64,000 nucleotides of DNA from Lacipirellula limnantheis (GCF_007746075.1 NZ_CP036339.1:930001-994000), one strand, 5' to 3'; positions 14,061 to 23,869 are shown, numbered from the stretch's first letter. Translations and numbers: made by a program. Notes: generated by a model from the letters alone, not told the origin.

Positions 14061-16394
14061 ATGTTCCGATTCCTGCCATGGAAGTCGATCGTCAAGCGCG
14101 CGGCCCGGGCGTATGGCGTGGCTGACCCGGCGCTGTGGTTGGCGCGGATTCGCAGCTTCGCGCAGCCGTCGGAAGTCGCCGAGCCTATCGAACTGTTGCG
14201 CGCGGGCATCTTGTTCCACGCGCGCGGCATCGTCAACACCAAGGCGATTCAACACAACCTCGACTGGATCTGGCCCTATTGGGTGCAGCGGCAATTCGAC
14301 CCGCGGGACGTCTCGTTCATCCCGCGGGCGTTTTCGTTCAGCCACGTCAACCTCACGCATCGCAACTGGACGGCGGTAGGGTTGCCGGAACTCTCGATCT
14401 ATCCGATCGTCGATCCGCGCGGGCTGTTCACTCCGCTGCAAGATGGTTGGTCGATCGATTGTTGGTTGATTGCACCGGACGGCGCCTTGCTGGCGCCGAG
14501 TCGCATGCCCGATGCGGCCGTGCGACAGGAACTCGTCGTCGGCGACAACGACCTGGCGGTGACGACCCTTTCGCGCCTGCACGGCATGACGCTGAAGCAG
14601 ACGGCGCATGTCGTCGTCGAGCAAGATCAGGCGGTTGCCGAACTGTGCGTGACCGCTACCGCGGCGGGGGGCGCCAAGCTGGTCGCGGCGCTACGGCCCT
14701 ACAATCCCGAGGGCGTGCAGTTCGTTGATGCGATCGACGCCAGCGCGCCCCGCACGGAATGGCTGGTGAACGGCAAGACCGAGGTGATGTTCGACCGAGC
14801 CGCGGAGCAGATGCTCGTCTCCGACTACTCGCATGGCGACGTATCGAGCCTGCTGCACGGCAGCACCGATCGCATTGGCGGCAAACACGACGCTCCGCAC
14901 ATCGCCTGCAGCGTGGGCATGGCGACCGCGGCGGCAATCTACCCGTTCGACGGCGAAACGACGCTGCGGATTCGTATTCCGCTGCAGAATGAACTCGCGT
15001 CGCTGGGGAACGTGGAGAAGTTCAATCCCCGCGTGACCTGGAACGAAGTGCGCCGGCCGGTCGCCAAGCTGCAAATTCCCAATGGGCAAATGCAGCGGCT
15101 CTACGACGGCGCCGTGCAAACCCTGTTGCTGTTGTCGGCCGACGAAGTCGTACCCGGACCCTACACCTACCGCCGCTTCTGGTTTCGCGATGCGTGCATC
15201 ATGATGAACTCGCTGCTGGCGATGGGGATGGCCGATCGCTGCCGGCGAACCCTTGAGAAGTTCCCGGCGCGGCAGCTCCGCAATGGATATTTTCGCTCGC
15301 AGGAAGGGGAGTGGGATTCTAACGGTCAGGTGCTGTGGTTCTTCGATCGCTACGAGCAACTCACCGGCGAGCAACTTTCCGATGAGTTGCTGGCGACGCT
15401 GCCGCGGGCAGTCGAGTGGATCGACAAGAAGCGGGTGATGGACGATGCCGATCCGCTGCATGCGGGTCTGCTGCCGGCAGGTTTCAGCGCCGAGCACCTG
15501 GGTCCGAACGATCACTACTATTGGGATGATTTCTGGGCCGAAGCCGGGCTCCGAAGTGCGGCCGCAATTTACGCTCGCCGAAGGCAGACGCGCGAGGCGG
15601 CCGATGCGAGGGCGAAGGCCGATGACCTGCGCCGGGCCATTGATCGCAGCGTGCAGCGCATTCCCGCGTGGCGCTCGCTGAGCGGCATCCCGGCGTCGCC
15701 CCACCGTCGCATCGATGCGGGGGCCGTCGGTTCGCTGGTCGCCGATTACCCGCTGCAACTCTACGCGGCCGGCGCCCCGCCGATCATGGCGACCGTCGAC
15801 GCCCTGCTGCGCCGCTGCTTTTTGCATGGCGGATTCTTTCAGGACATGATTCATTCGGGCGTGAACGCGTATCTGACGCTCGATATTGCCCAGACGCTCT
15901 TGCGCGCCGGCGACGCTCGCTACCGCGATCTGATCGAAGCGGTGGCCAAGCTTGCCTCGCCGACCGGTCAATGGCCCGAGGCCATCCATCCGCAAACGGG
16001 CGGCGGTTGCATGGGCGACGGCCAGCACGGGTGGGCGGCCGCAGAGTGGGCGATGATGGTACGCAGCCTGTTCGTTCGCGAGGAGGCCGACCGGTTGATC
16101 ATTGGATCGGGATTGTTTGCGGAGTGGTTCGACTCGGATGAAGAGATGTCGTTCGGACCGACGCTCACTCCTTGGGGCGCGGTGACGGTGCGAGTAGCTC
16201 ACCCGCGGGTTGAACCAGTCGTTCATCTCGTCGCCGCCTGGCGGGGCGCCCCGCCGCGAATTGACGTCGCCGTTCCGGGTTTCGCCAGAATTGATCAAGC
16301 CGACGCCAGCCTGCCGCTGCCGCTCGTTGCCAACGAGTCGCCTGCGGCGCCATCGTCGCCGCATCAGCACTTTGCAGAAGGATCGCCGCGGTGA
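14061..16394 (+). CDS. Six-hairpin glycosidase-like protein (glycogen-debranching-enzyme type)
   Basis: A 777-residue protein with an N-terminal beta-rich half and a C-terminal (alpha/alpha)6 half. The barrel region has blocks typical of GH15/GDE-like enzymes: YRRFWFRDACIMMNSL, GEWDSNGQVLWFFDRY, NDHYYWDDFWAEAGL, GGFFQDMIHSGVNAYLTL. Acidic residues in the first and third blocks could be catalytic. No signal peptide is seen, so it appears cytoplasmic. The ATG at 14061 (MFRFLPWKSIVKRA) is preferred; the frame is open further upstream but reads like non-coding sequence. It overlaps the next gene by four bases (GTGA), so it belongs with the GT4 and phosphodiesterase genes. The substrate is unknown; a lipid-linked or storage glycan is an inference. 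Confidence 0.75.
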   Translation: MFRFLPWKSIVKRAARAYGVADPALWLARIRSFAQPSEVAEPIELLRAGILFHARGIVNTKAIQHNLDWIWPYWVQRQFDPRDVSFIPRAFSFSHVNLTHRNWTAVGLPELSIYPIVDPRGLFTPLQDGWSIDCWLIAPDGALLAPSRMPDAAVRQELVVGDNDLAVTTLSRLHGMTLKQTAHVVVEQDQAVAELCVTATAAGGAKLVAALRPYNPEGVQFVDAIDASAPRTEWLVNGKTEVMFDRAAEQMLVSDYSHGDVSSLLHGSTDRIGGKHDAPHIACSVGMATAAAIYPFDGETTLRIRIPLQNELASLGNVEKFNPRVTWNEVRRPVAKLQIPNGQMQRLYDGAVQTLLLLSADEVVPGPYTYRRFWFRDACIMMNSLLAMGMADRCRRTLEKFPARQLRNGYFRSQEGEWDSNGQVLWFFDRYEQLTGEQLSDELLATLPRAVEWIDKKRVMDDADPLHAGLLPAGFSAEHLGPNDHYYWDDFWAEAGLRSAAAIYARRRQTREAADARAKADDLRRAIDRSVQRIPAWRSLSGIPASPHRRIDAGAVGSLVADYPLQLYAAGAPPIMATVDALLRRCFLHGGFFQDMIHSGVNAYLTLDIAQTLLRAGDARYRDLIEAVAKLASPTGQWPEAIHPQTGGGCMGDGQHGWAAAEWAMMVRSLFVREEADRLIIGSGLFAEWFDSDEEMSFGPTLTPWGAVTVRVAHPRVEPVVHLVAAWRGAPPRIDVAVPGFARIDQADASLPLPLVANESPAAPSSPHQHFAEGSPR

Positions 16395-17677
16395 GAATCG
16401 TGATGTTCACCAACACGTATCTTCCCCATGTGGGCGGCGTCGCCCGCAGCGTGAGTACGTACGAGGAGGAGTTTCGCCGTCGCGGCCATGACGTGCGCGT
16501 GATCGCGCCGCAGTTCGAAGGCGCCATGGAGTCGACCGAGTTCGTGCTGCGCATTCCGGCGATTCAACATTTCAACGGCAGCGACTTCTCGGTCCAGTTG
16601 CCGCAGCCGGGACTCATTGCCGAATATCTCGACGAGTTTCAGCCGCAGATCATCCACAGCCACCATCCGTTTCTGCTTGGCGACTCGGCCCTGCGGGCCG
16701 CGTGGACGCGCCGGCTGCCCTTGGTCTTCACGCACCACACGCTCTACGAGCAATACACGCACTATGTGCCGCTCGACTCGGAAGCGCTGCAGCGGGTCGC
16801 GATTCAAATGGCCACGGAGTATTGCAACCTCTGCACGCATGTGATTGCGCCAAGCGAATCGATCGCGGAACTGCTCGTCCAACGGCAGGTCACGCGGCCG
16901 ATTTCAGCGATACCGACCGGCATCGACCTCGAACGCTTCGGCGACGGCGACGGGCGGCGCTTTCGCGAACGCTGCAACATTCCGCCCGCGGCGCTGGTGA
17001 TTGGCCACGTCGGCCGCTTGGCGGCGGAGAAGAATCTGGCGTTTCTGTCACGCGCCGTCGGCGAGTTCCTCGCCCGCCACCCCGACGCCTTTTGGCTGGT
17101 GGTCGGAACGGGCGAATCGGCGGCGGTGATCGAGGCGACTGTCGCTGAGCTGGCAAACCCGCGGCAACTGATCATGGCCGGCTCCCACACCGGACAAGAG
17201 TTGGTCGACGCCTACACAGCCATGGATCTGTTTGTGTTTAGCTCGCAGTCGGAGACGCAGGGGATGGTGCTGGCCGAGGCGATGGCCGCCCGTACGCCGG
17301 TGGTGGCGCTCGATGGCCCCGGCGTGCGCGACGTGCTGAATGACGTCAGCGGGCGGATGCTGCCGGGCAACGCCAATGAGAGCACGTTCGCCGATGCGAT
17401 CCAGGAGATGACGCACGATCGGGCGGCGCTCGCCCGTCGCGGCGAGATTGCGCGGCAGTCGGTGCGGACCTTCGGACTGGATGTGTGCGCCGACCGCATC
17501 TTGGAACTCTACGAACAACTCGTCGCGGAGCATTCGCAGCGCGAAGACGCTGATCCTGGTCCTTGGGACCGCCTGCTTGGCCGCCTGGAAATCGAGTGGA
17601 ACCTCCTCATCGAGAAGACCTCGGCACTGGCGGCCGCCGTCGTCGACACCGAAGCGACGAGGAGCCAACTTGATTAG
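16391..17677 (+). CDS. Glycosyltransferase, GT4 family
   Basis: GT-B fold retaining glycosyltransferase. The N-terminal domain opens with RIVMFTNTYLPHVGGVARS and shows the acceptor-side FTHHTLYEQYTHY block, similar to diacylglycerol glucosyltransferases. The donor domain begins near residue 190 (VIGHVGRLAAEKNLAFL). It carries the E-x7-E motif in FVFSSQSETQGMVLAEAMA, followed by the AxGGPGV-like region ALDGPGVRDVL. The start is a GTG overlapping the upstream stop by four bases. The stop lies eight bases past the start of the next gene. The protein is 428 residues, a normal length. The lipid or phospho-polyol acceptor is not known. Confidence 0.9.
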   Translation: MRIVMFTNTYLPHVGGVARSVSTYEEEFRRRGHDVRVIAPQFEGAMESTEFVLRIPAIQHFNGSDFSVQLPQPGLIAEYLDEFQPQIIHSHHPFLLGDSALRAAWTRRLPLVFTHHTLYEQYTHYVPLDSEALQRVAIQMATEYCNLCTHVIAPSESIAELLVQRQVTRPISAIPTGIDLERFGDGDGRRFRERCNIPPAALVIGHVGRLAAEKNLAFLSRAVGEFLARHPDAFWLVVGTGESAAVIEATVAELANPRQLIMAGSHTGQELVDAYTAMDLFVFSSQSETQGMVLAEAMAARTPVVALDGPGVRDVLNDVSGRMLPGNANESTFADAIQEMTHDRAALARRGEIARQSVRTFGLDVCADRILELYEQLVAEHSQREDADPGPWDRLLGRLEIEWNLLIEKTSALAAAVVDTEATRSQLD

Positions 17678-20180
17678 CGCGCTGGTAAAATGGAAGCGAC
17701 GCTGGCGGCGGAAATTTAGCCGCACCCGCTGGGTGGCGCGATTGCTGAATCGTGATCTCTCGGCTCCTCACAGCGACGAGCCGGGGCTGGTGATTCTGCA
17801 GCTTGACGGCCTCGCGCGCACGCAAATCGAGCGCGCGCTAAGAGAAGGTCGCATGCCGTTTCTCAAGAAGTTGATCGATCGCGGCCACTTCGAAGAGTTG
17901 AGTTTTTATTCGGGGCTCCCGTCAACCACGCCGGCGGTGCAGGCAGAGGTGATGTTCGGCGCGCGGTGCGCCGTCCCGGCGTTCCAATTTCTGCATCGCG
18001 AAACGGGGCAGACCGCCCTGATGTACGACCAGCAGTGGGCCAAGCGAGTCGGCGCGCGCCTCGCCGAACAGCATCAACCGCTGCTCGAAGGTGGGCGCTC
18101 GTACTCGAACATCTACGCCGCGGGGGCCGTCGAGGCGAGATTCTGCGCCGAGACGATGGACGCCGACAACCTGCGCGAGATGTTGCGGCCCTGGAAACTC
18201 GCGATTGTGGCGAGCTTGTACTTCTTCACAATCTTGCGAGTCGTCGGGCTGGCGATGTTGGAGCTGTTTATTGCCGCCGGCGACATGATTCGGGGTCTTG
18301 CCGGCCAGCAGCATTGGCGGGCGGAGCTCCACTGCATCCCGTCGCGCATCGGGGTGTCGATCGTGATGCGCGAGTGGCTGCGCGTGATGTTGAAGCTGTC
18401 GATCGAAGAGGGGGCTCCCATCATTTACGCCAACTTCCTCGGCTACGACGAGCAGGCCCATCGCCGCGGACCTGGCAGCGACTTTGCGCATTGGGGTCTG
18501 AAGGGAATCGACAGCGTCATCCGCGACGTTTTTAAGACGGCGCATAAATCGGATGTGCGCGACTACGAAGTGATTGTGTTTTCTGATCACGGGCAGGAGC
18601 AGACGGCGATCTATGAGGTTGCCACGGGCGTGACGATCCAACAGGCGGCCGAGCGCGCGTTTGAAAGCGGCGCGCTGGCAGGCCGCAATGTTCGGGGCCT
18701 CGATGACTATGGGCGCCGTGGGCCCGAAACCGACGAGCGCAATCGGCGGCTGCTGCGGATGAAGCGCGGGCAGAGCGACGTCCCGCAGGCAACGGCCGAG
18801 GAGTTGGCCAATGACGTCATCGTCACCGCGCTCGGTCCGCTGGGACACATTTATCTCCCGATCGAGGTGTGCGTCGACGGGAAGCGGGATTACGCCCGCC
18901 GCCTGGTCGACCGAGAACACGTGCCCTTAGTGCTATTTCGCGGCGATGAGGGGCGCTTGGAGGCGCACAATCCGCTCGGCGCGTGGCAATTGCCTGAGGA
19001 CGCGGCGCAGGTCTTCGGCCCCGATCACCCATTTCTGGCGGAGGCGGTCGGCGACCTGATGCGGCTGGCGCAGCATCCCGATGCGGGCGACCTCATGGTG
19101 AGCGGCTGGAGCAACCAGCAGGCGCCGAGCACGTTCGTACAGGAAAATGGCGCCCACGGCAGCATCGGGACCGAAGAGACGCGCGGCTTCGCGCTTGTGC
19201 CGCATGCGATTCATTTGCATCACCGTCGCGCGGCCAATGGGGAACGGTACATTCGCGGCGTCGATCTCTATCGCGGCGCCTGGGCGTTCGCTCACCCGGA
19301 TCGTCCCCTCACGACTCCCCATGAGCATGCGCTGGAAGCGGCGCCGGGACATGAGCGCGACGCCGAACTTCAACAGGCGACGCGGCAGACGCGCGGCGAA
19401 CATTCGGACGCGGCACGGCAGCTCCGCGTGATGACGTACAACATCCACAGTTGCATCGGCATCGACGGCAAGATTCGTCCCGAGCGCATTGTCTCGGTGA
19501 TCCGTTCGTGTCGGGCCGACGTGATCGCGCTTCAGGAAGTCGACGCCAATCGCCGCCACTCGCGCGGGCATGAGCAGGCTCGCATCATCGCCGAGGCCTT
19601 GGCGATGAGCCACCACTACTACGCCGTCGCCGACTGGAACGGCGAGCAATACGGGCTGGCGATCATTAGCCGTTATTCGCTGGAGCATGTGCAGTCGGGG
19701 CATCTGACGCCGGTTGATCACGCGAACCGCAGCGAGGCCCGCGGCGCCCTGTGGGTGAAACTGGAAACTCCCGCGGGCGTGGTGAACGTGATCAACACTC
19801 ACTTCGGGCTGCGAGAAGAAGAGCGGCAGCGGCAGGCGACCATCTTGCTGGGCGAGGACTGGCTCGGGCAGATTCCGGCGGCGGAGCCGATCCTGCTCTG
19901 CGGCGACTTGAACGCGGGTCCAAAGTCGCCGGTCTGCCAATCGTTCGGTCGGCGCTTGACCGACGTCGCCCGCGGGCTGCCGAATCATCGTCCGCGCGCG
20001 ACGTTCATCTCGACGATGCCATTGCGGCGCCTGGATTATATCTTCGCGAGCGACCACTTCACCGTGACTGCCGTGCGCCAGCCGCGCACGCCCACGGCCA
20101 AGCTGGCGTCGGATCACTTGCCGGTGTGCGCGGAGCTACAGCTCCGGCTGCCGGACCTCGCCGCGACCGAGAAATTTTGA
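17670..20180 (+). CDS. Fusion of type I phosphodiesterase (alkaline phosphatase superfamily) and EEP domain
   Basis: An 836-residue two-enzyme fusion. Residues about 38-560 form an alkaline-phosphatase-fold phosphodiesterase: Asp46 in LVILQLDGL, Thr86/Thr87 nucleophile in LPSTTPAVQ, metal ligands in YDEQAHRRG and VFSDHG, and the last His in NGAHGSIG. A hydrophobic helix (about 172-198) inside this half may anchor it in the membrane. Residues about 583-832 are an endonuclease/exonuclease/phosphatase domain: MTYNIHSC, ALQEVD, NVINTHFGL, LLCGDLNAG, RLDYIF, SDHLPV. All core catalytic residues of both domains are visible. The start is TTG at 17670, six bases after GGAG, overlapping the GT4 gene by eight bases. 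The 3' end overlaps the convergent symporter gene by 45 bases. Confidence 0.88.
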   Translation: MISALVKWKRRWRRKFSRTRWVARLLNRDLSAPHSDEPGLVILQLDGLARTQIERALREGRMPFLKKLIDRGHFEELSFYSGLPSTTPAVQAEVMFGARCAVPAFQFLHRETGQTALMYDQQWAKRVGARLAEQHQPLLEGGRSYSNIYAAGAVEARFCAETMDADNLREMLRPWKLAIVASLYFFTILRVVGLAMLELFIAAGDMIRGLAGQQHWRAELHCIPSRIGVSIVMREWLRVMLKLSIEEGAPIIYANFLGYDEQAHRRGPGSDFAHWGLKGIDSVIRDVFKTAHKSDVRDYEVIVFSDHGQEQTAIYEVATGVTIQQAAERAFESGALAGRNVRGLDDYGRRGPETDERNRRLLRMKRGQSDVPQATAEELANDVIVTALGPLGHIYLPIEVCVDGKRDYARRLVDREHVPLVLFRGDEGRLEAHNPLGAWQLPEDAAQVFGPDHPFLAEAVGDLMRLAQHPDAGDLMVSGWSNQQAPSTFVQENGAHGSIGTEETRGFALVPHAIHLHHRRAANGERYIRGVDLYRGAWAFAHPDRPLTTPHEHALEAAPGHERDAELQQATRQTRGEHSDAARQLRVMTYNIHSCIGIDGKIRPERIVSVIRSCRADVIALQEVDANRRHSRGHEQARIIAEALAMSHHYYAVADWNGEQYGLAIISRYSLEHVQSGHLTPVDHANRSEARGALWVKLETPAGVVNVINTHFGLREEERQRQATILLGEDWLGQIPAAEPILLCGDLNAGPKSPVCQSFGRRLTDVARGLPNHRPRATFISTMPLRRLDYIFASDHFTVTAVRQPRTPTAKLASDHLPVCAELQLRLPDLAATEKF

Positions 20181-21629
20181 CGCAAGCAAGCCGACGAGAA
20201 AAATCGTCAGCGTGCCGACGACGATGGTGAGATTCGAGTCGAGGTGATTGCGAATGCTCTCGGGAACGCGGTCGCCGAACAGCGCCGGCAGCGTCATCCA
20301 GCAAACGACGAGCACGCCAATGGCGGTGGCGAGGGCGGCCGCCGCATTCGTGGCGCGAGTCAACATGCCCAGCAAGACCAGGCCCAGCACGCCGCCCGAG
20401 AAGATTCCCGCGAGTTTCCACCACGTGTCGAGCACCTGTTCGACGTTGATCAGGGCGAGGCCGATGCCCGTGCCGGCGATGCCCCAGAACAGCGTTGCTC
20501 CGCGCAACACTCGCATCGATTCGCGGTCTTCCGCCTCGGGGCGCCAGTAGCGTTTGTACAAATCGCACAGCGTGAGCGTGGCCATGCTGTTGAGGTTTGA
20601 ATCCATTGCCGCTGCGAAGATGGCGGCCACGACCAAACCCGAAACGCCCGCCGGCAGCTCGGTGGCGATGAAGTGGGGGAAAATTTCATCAGGCTTGTCG
20701 ATCCCCGCGACAAGCGTCGGATTGGCCGTGTAGTACGCGTAAAGGGCCGTGCCGATAAAGAAGAATATCGCCGACGTCGGCATGAAGAGCGCCGCCGTGA
20801 TCCAAATGCTTTTGGCAGCCTCACGGTCGCTACGGGCGGTGATGAAACGTTGGATAAAGCCCTGATCAGTGCCGAAGTTTCCCAGATTCATCGCCACGCC
20901 GTAGGCGAAAATCACCCAAAACGTCGGCATCGTCAGCGAAGGTCCGAAGTCGCCCAGGCTGAATTTGTCATGGGCGACCCCAAGGTCGATAATGTCTCCG
21001 ACGCCTCCTGGAGTCTTGCCAATGACGGCCGCCAGGCAAGTCGCCGTTCCCGCAACCAGCACGGCGCTTTGCAGCACTCCCAGCCAGATCACCGCTTTGA
21101 TGCCGCCTGCCATGGTATAGGCCGTCATCAGCGCGCCGGTCATCAAGACGATGGTCCATATCGGCCAACCGGTTAGCGGTCTCACCGCCATGCCCAACAG
21201 CAAGACGACTGTCCCCATCCGCGCGGATTGCGTCAGCAAGTAGCAAAGCACGGCGTACGTGCGCGCCCAGAGGCCGAAGCGATGCTCCAAATGTTCGTAC
21301 GCCGACAGTTCGCCGCTATGTCGAAAGAACGGCACGAACCACTTCACCGCCACCACGGCGGCAATCGGCATCGACAGCGAGAAGGCGAATGCATTCCAGT
21401 TGCCCGCGTACGATTTGCCGGGATTCGCGAGAAACGAGATGCTGCTCACAAACGAGCCGAACATCGATAGGCCTACCGCCCAGCCGGGCAACGACCGACT
21501 CGCCGACATGAAGTCGTCCGAATCGCTGCCGCCGCGGGCAAACCACCAGCCAAAGCCGATGACCGCCGCCAGATAAGCGACGAGGACGAGCAGATCGACG
21601 TGGGCGAGTTGAGTTTCGGGCATTGGCAT
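20136..21629 (-). CDS. Sodium:solute symporter family protein
   Basis: A 497-residue inner-membrane protein of the SSS family with about 13 helices. The start region VDLLVLVAYLAAVIGFGWW matches helix 1. GSDSDDFMSASRSLPGWAVG and FGSFVSSISFLANPGKSYAG follow, and the QGFIQRFITARSDREA and FAAAMDSNLNSMATL blocks near the sodium site are typical of the SGLT-like branch. An ATG at 21623 is an alternative start. The 3' end overlaps the phosphodiesterase gene. The FG-GAP and aldolase genes nearby suggest a sugar or sugar-acid substrate, but this is inference only. Confidence 0.92.
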   Translation of the reverse strand: MPMPETQLAHVDLLVLVAYLAAVIGFGWWFARGGSDSDDFMSASRSLPGWAVGLSMFGSFVSSISFLANPGKSYAGNWNAFAFSLSMPIAAVVAVKWFVPFFRHSGELSAYEHLEHRFGLWARTYAVLCYLLTQSARMGTVVLLLGMAVRPLTGWPIWTIVLMTGALMTAYTMAGGIKAVIWLGVLQSAVLVAGTATCLAAVIGKTPGGVGDIIDLGVAHDKFSLGDFGPSLTMPTFWVIFAYGVAMNLGNFGTDQGFIQRFITARSDREAAKSIWITAALFMPTSAIFFFIGTALYAYYTANPTLVAGIDKPDEIFPHFIATELPAGVSGLVVAAIFAAAMDSNLNSMATLTLCDLYKRYWRPEAEDRESMRVLRGATLFWGIAGTGIGLALINVEQVLDTWWKLAGIFSGGVLGLVLLGMLTRATNAAAALATAIGVLVVCWMTLPALFGDRVPESIRNHLDSNLTIVVGTLTIFLVGLLASKFLGRGEVRQPEL

Positions 21630-21646
21630 TTGCGAATCAGTAGGTT

Positions 21647-21739
21647 GTCATCCCGAGCCCTGCGGTCCCGTCAGGGACAACTCAGCGAAGAACCAAGCGG
21701 CGCGACAGGTGCTAGATTCTTCGCTGCACTTAGAATGAC
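21647..21739. repeat. Dispersed palindrome with GTCATCCCGA / AGAATGAC ends
   Basis: The left end GTCATCCCGAG and the right end GATTCTTCGCTGCACTTAGA plus ATGAC resemble each other in reverse complement. A related copy is at 25712-25775. This is a common intergenic bacterial repeat type; it fills the gap between the symporter and the FG-GAP gene. Confidence 0.6.
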
Positions 21740-21746
21740 TATTACT

Positions 21747-23735
21747 CTAGCGCTTCTCCGGCGGGCGATCCAAATAGTAAAAGTGACCATCCTCAGCGCC
21801 CAGGAGCAGTTCCCGGACGCCGTCGTTGTTCCAGTCGACTGTGGTCGGACTCGTATCGTGTCCCGCCAGCTTCAACTCGTCGACAGGTCCCAGATCGCGG
21901 AACATCGTCACGCCGTCGCGCTCGCCGAGATTGAGCAGAACGTTGGCGTTGGCGCTGTTCACGATCAGATCAAGCTTGCCGTCGCGATTCCAGTCGACGA
22001 CGCAGAGCTTGCGTCGCCCGCTCTTACCGGCCGTGCCGGCGTTCAGCCGCAGGCCGGTCGCGTCCGTGCCCACTTGTTGGTGATTGCCGTCGAACGCGCC
22101 ATCGCCCTCCAACCGAAATGCTCGACGCCCCGGCTTCAGTCGCAGGCGATCTCCGTCGCGGAACCGCTCGTAGAGCGCGAGATAACCCTCGTGGTCGAGC
22201 ATCACCAGATCGCACAGGCCGTCGCCGGTCCAGTCGACGGCCACCGGCGTCGTGCGCCACTCGGGCGCCAACTCGCCAGGGGCGGGCGTCCACCAGGTCC
22301 ACGCTGGCTTTGGGGGCGTCGAGTTTGATTCGAGTTCCCACGCGACGTCGACCGGTTCCGGCGCCGCAAGTTGCGGCGCGGTCCGCGTGCCGATGTTCTG
22401 CAACCACGCCACGCGACCGAGGATGGAGTTCAGCACCACATCGGGTAACCCGTCGCCGTCCCAATCGGCGATGCTGAACGTGGTGTAGCCCCATTTCGCT
22501 TCGCACGGACCCTGGATCGAACCGTTCGGACCGGCCTGGACGCGAAATATTTCGTCGCCGACCTTCAGTCGCACCGGCGGCGCCAAGCGCGGCGGATTGC
22601 CGCCGTCGAGATTTTCGATGAACCCGATGTAGCCAGCGGTGTTGCCGCAGAGCAGATCCTCGTCGCCGTCGCCGTCCCAATCGAAACTTACCGGCGTCGC
22701 GAGCGCGCCAAACTTCACAAGCTCCGGCTCTTGCTGAAAGTAAACTGGCGGCAAGAACTGCGGCAGCCCGTCGACCACCTTGCCCGTATGCTCCACTAGC
22801 GCAACGCGGCCATCTTCGTCGCCGACGACGAGATCTAGGTCGCCGTCGCGATCCCAGTCGATCGCGATCGGGATGATCATCTGCAGGTCCATCGCAAGCG
22901 GGCCTTCGCCGTGCCGCAATCGTCGACCGGCGGCATATGCCGGCGCAGTGCGCGAGCCGATGTTCGCGAAGTAGTTGAATCCGTCTAAAAACTCGCCGCA
23001 AACGAGGTCGAGGTCTCCGTCGCCGTCAAAGTCGCCAAAGTTCGGCGTCGGTCCTCCATACACGTCGATCGCACGATCGCCGACTTGCAGCTTCTCGGGA
23101 TCGGCGTAGCTGGGACGCTCGTTGGTTCCGCGATTCAAAAGCAAATAGACGTATCCATGCAGCGGGCCGTTCGTCCACTCGCCGGCGGCGTTGAAAGCGT
23201 TATCCCAACCATATTCGGTCCAGTCGCCGACGCCGACGACCAGGTCGCGCGCACCGTCGCCGTCGTAGTCAACCAGGCGCCACTGATTGGCGCGCACTTT
23301 CGTTGGATGAATATTTTCAACGGCGTGGATTTTCCTTTCTTCCGACAAACCATTTTCCCGAAAGTCAATCAGTTCATGGCCCGGGACGAGTAGGCGAACG
23401 TCTCCGTCAACATCACTCGGCTGAATGTCGTGAAACCCAGGACCGATGCGCACCGGCGGTTTGAAGCGCGGCAACTTAGCGGCGCCGCCCGGGTTCTCGA
23501 AGAAGTAGGTCCCGTTGAACGGCACGTCGGGACACGACACGACCAAGTCGTCGTCGCCGTCGCGATCGTAGTCCATCGGCAGCGGCCAAGCCCAGAGCCC
23601 GACGCCCAGGTCAACGCTCAATTCTCCGACGTCCCCGCGGTAGCGCAGCCGCTCCAACCCTTCGCCGTCGGCCCACGGCGCGATCCCGGTCGCGGCGGCC
23701 GCCACTAACAGCTGGAGATATGCCGTCCGAATCAT
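21747..23735 (-). CDS. Secreted FG-GAP/VCBS repeat protein
   Basis: A 662-residue protein starting with a signal peptide (MIRTAYLQLLVAAAATGIAPW). It then carries nine copies of a calcium-binding blade motif, for example DYDRDGDDDLVVS, DFDGDGDLDLVCG, DWDRDGDLDLVVG and DWNNDGVRELLLG. Such proteins fold as a beta-propeller, bind calcium in the Asp-rich loops, and are exported. The gene probably shares transcription with the symporter (same strand, about 120-base gap, interrupted by a repeat). The ATG at 23735 is chosen because it begins the signal peptide; the frame is open upstream to 23831. The role is unknown: it may bind sugar or act as a lectin-like surface protein. Confidence 0.9.
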   Translation of the reverse strand: MIRTAYLQLLVAAAATGIAPWADGEGLERLRYRGDVGELSVDLGVGLWAWPLPMDYDRDGDDDLVVSCPDVPFNGTYFFENPGGAAKLPRFKPPVRIGPGFHDIQPSDVDGDVRLLVPGHELIDFRENGLSEERKIHAVENIHPTKVRANQWRLVDYDGDGARDLVVGVGDWTEYGWDNAFNAAGEWTNGPLHGYVYLLLNRGTNERPSYADPEKLQVGDRAIDVYGGPTPNFGDFDGDGDLDLVCGEFLDGFNYFANIGSRTAPAYAAGRRLRHGEGPLAMDLQMIIPIAIDWDRDGDLDLVVGDEDGRVALVEHTGKVVDGLPQFLPPVYFQQEPELVKFGALATPVSFDWDGDGDEDLLCGNTAGYIGFIENLDGGNPPRLAPPVRLKVGDEIFRVQAGPNGSIQGPCEAKWGYTTFSIADWDGDGLPDVVLNSILGRVAWLQNIGTRTAPQLAAPEPVDVAWELESNSTPPKPAWTWWTPAPGELAPEWRTTPVAVDWTGDGLCDLVMLDHEGYLALYERFRDGDRLRLKPGRRAFRLEGDGAFDGNHQQVGTDATGLRLNAGTAGKSGRRKLCVVDWNRDGKLDLIVNSANANVLLNLGERDGVTMFRDLGPVDELKLAGHDTSPTTVDWNNDGVRELLLGAEDGHFYYLDRPPEKR

Positions 23736-23869
23736 GGTAGACTGTTGGCGTTGTCGATGAGATGACGAAGAGCTCGCGCATTTCGCCCGCGGCGCTGAGG
23801 CGCCGCGAGGCAGACGCGACGAGCGCGTCATTCTAAATCAAATTCCGCCGCTATGGTAACCACTCATCA

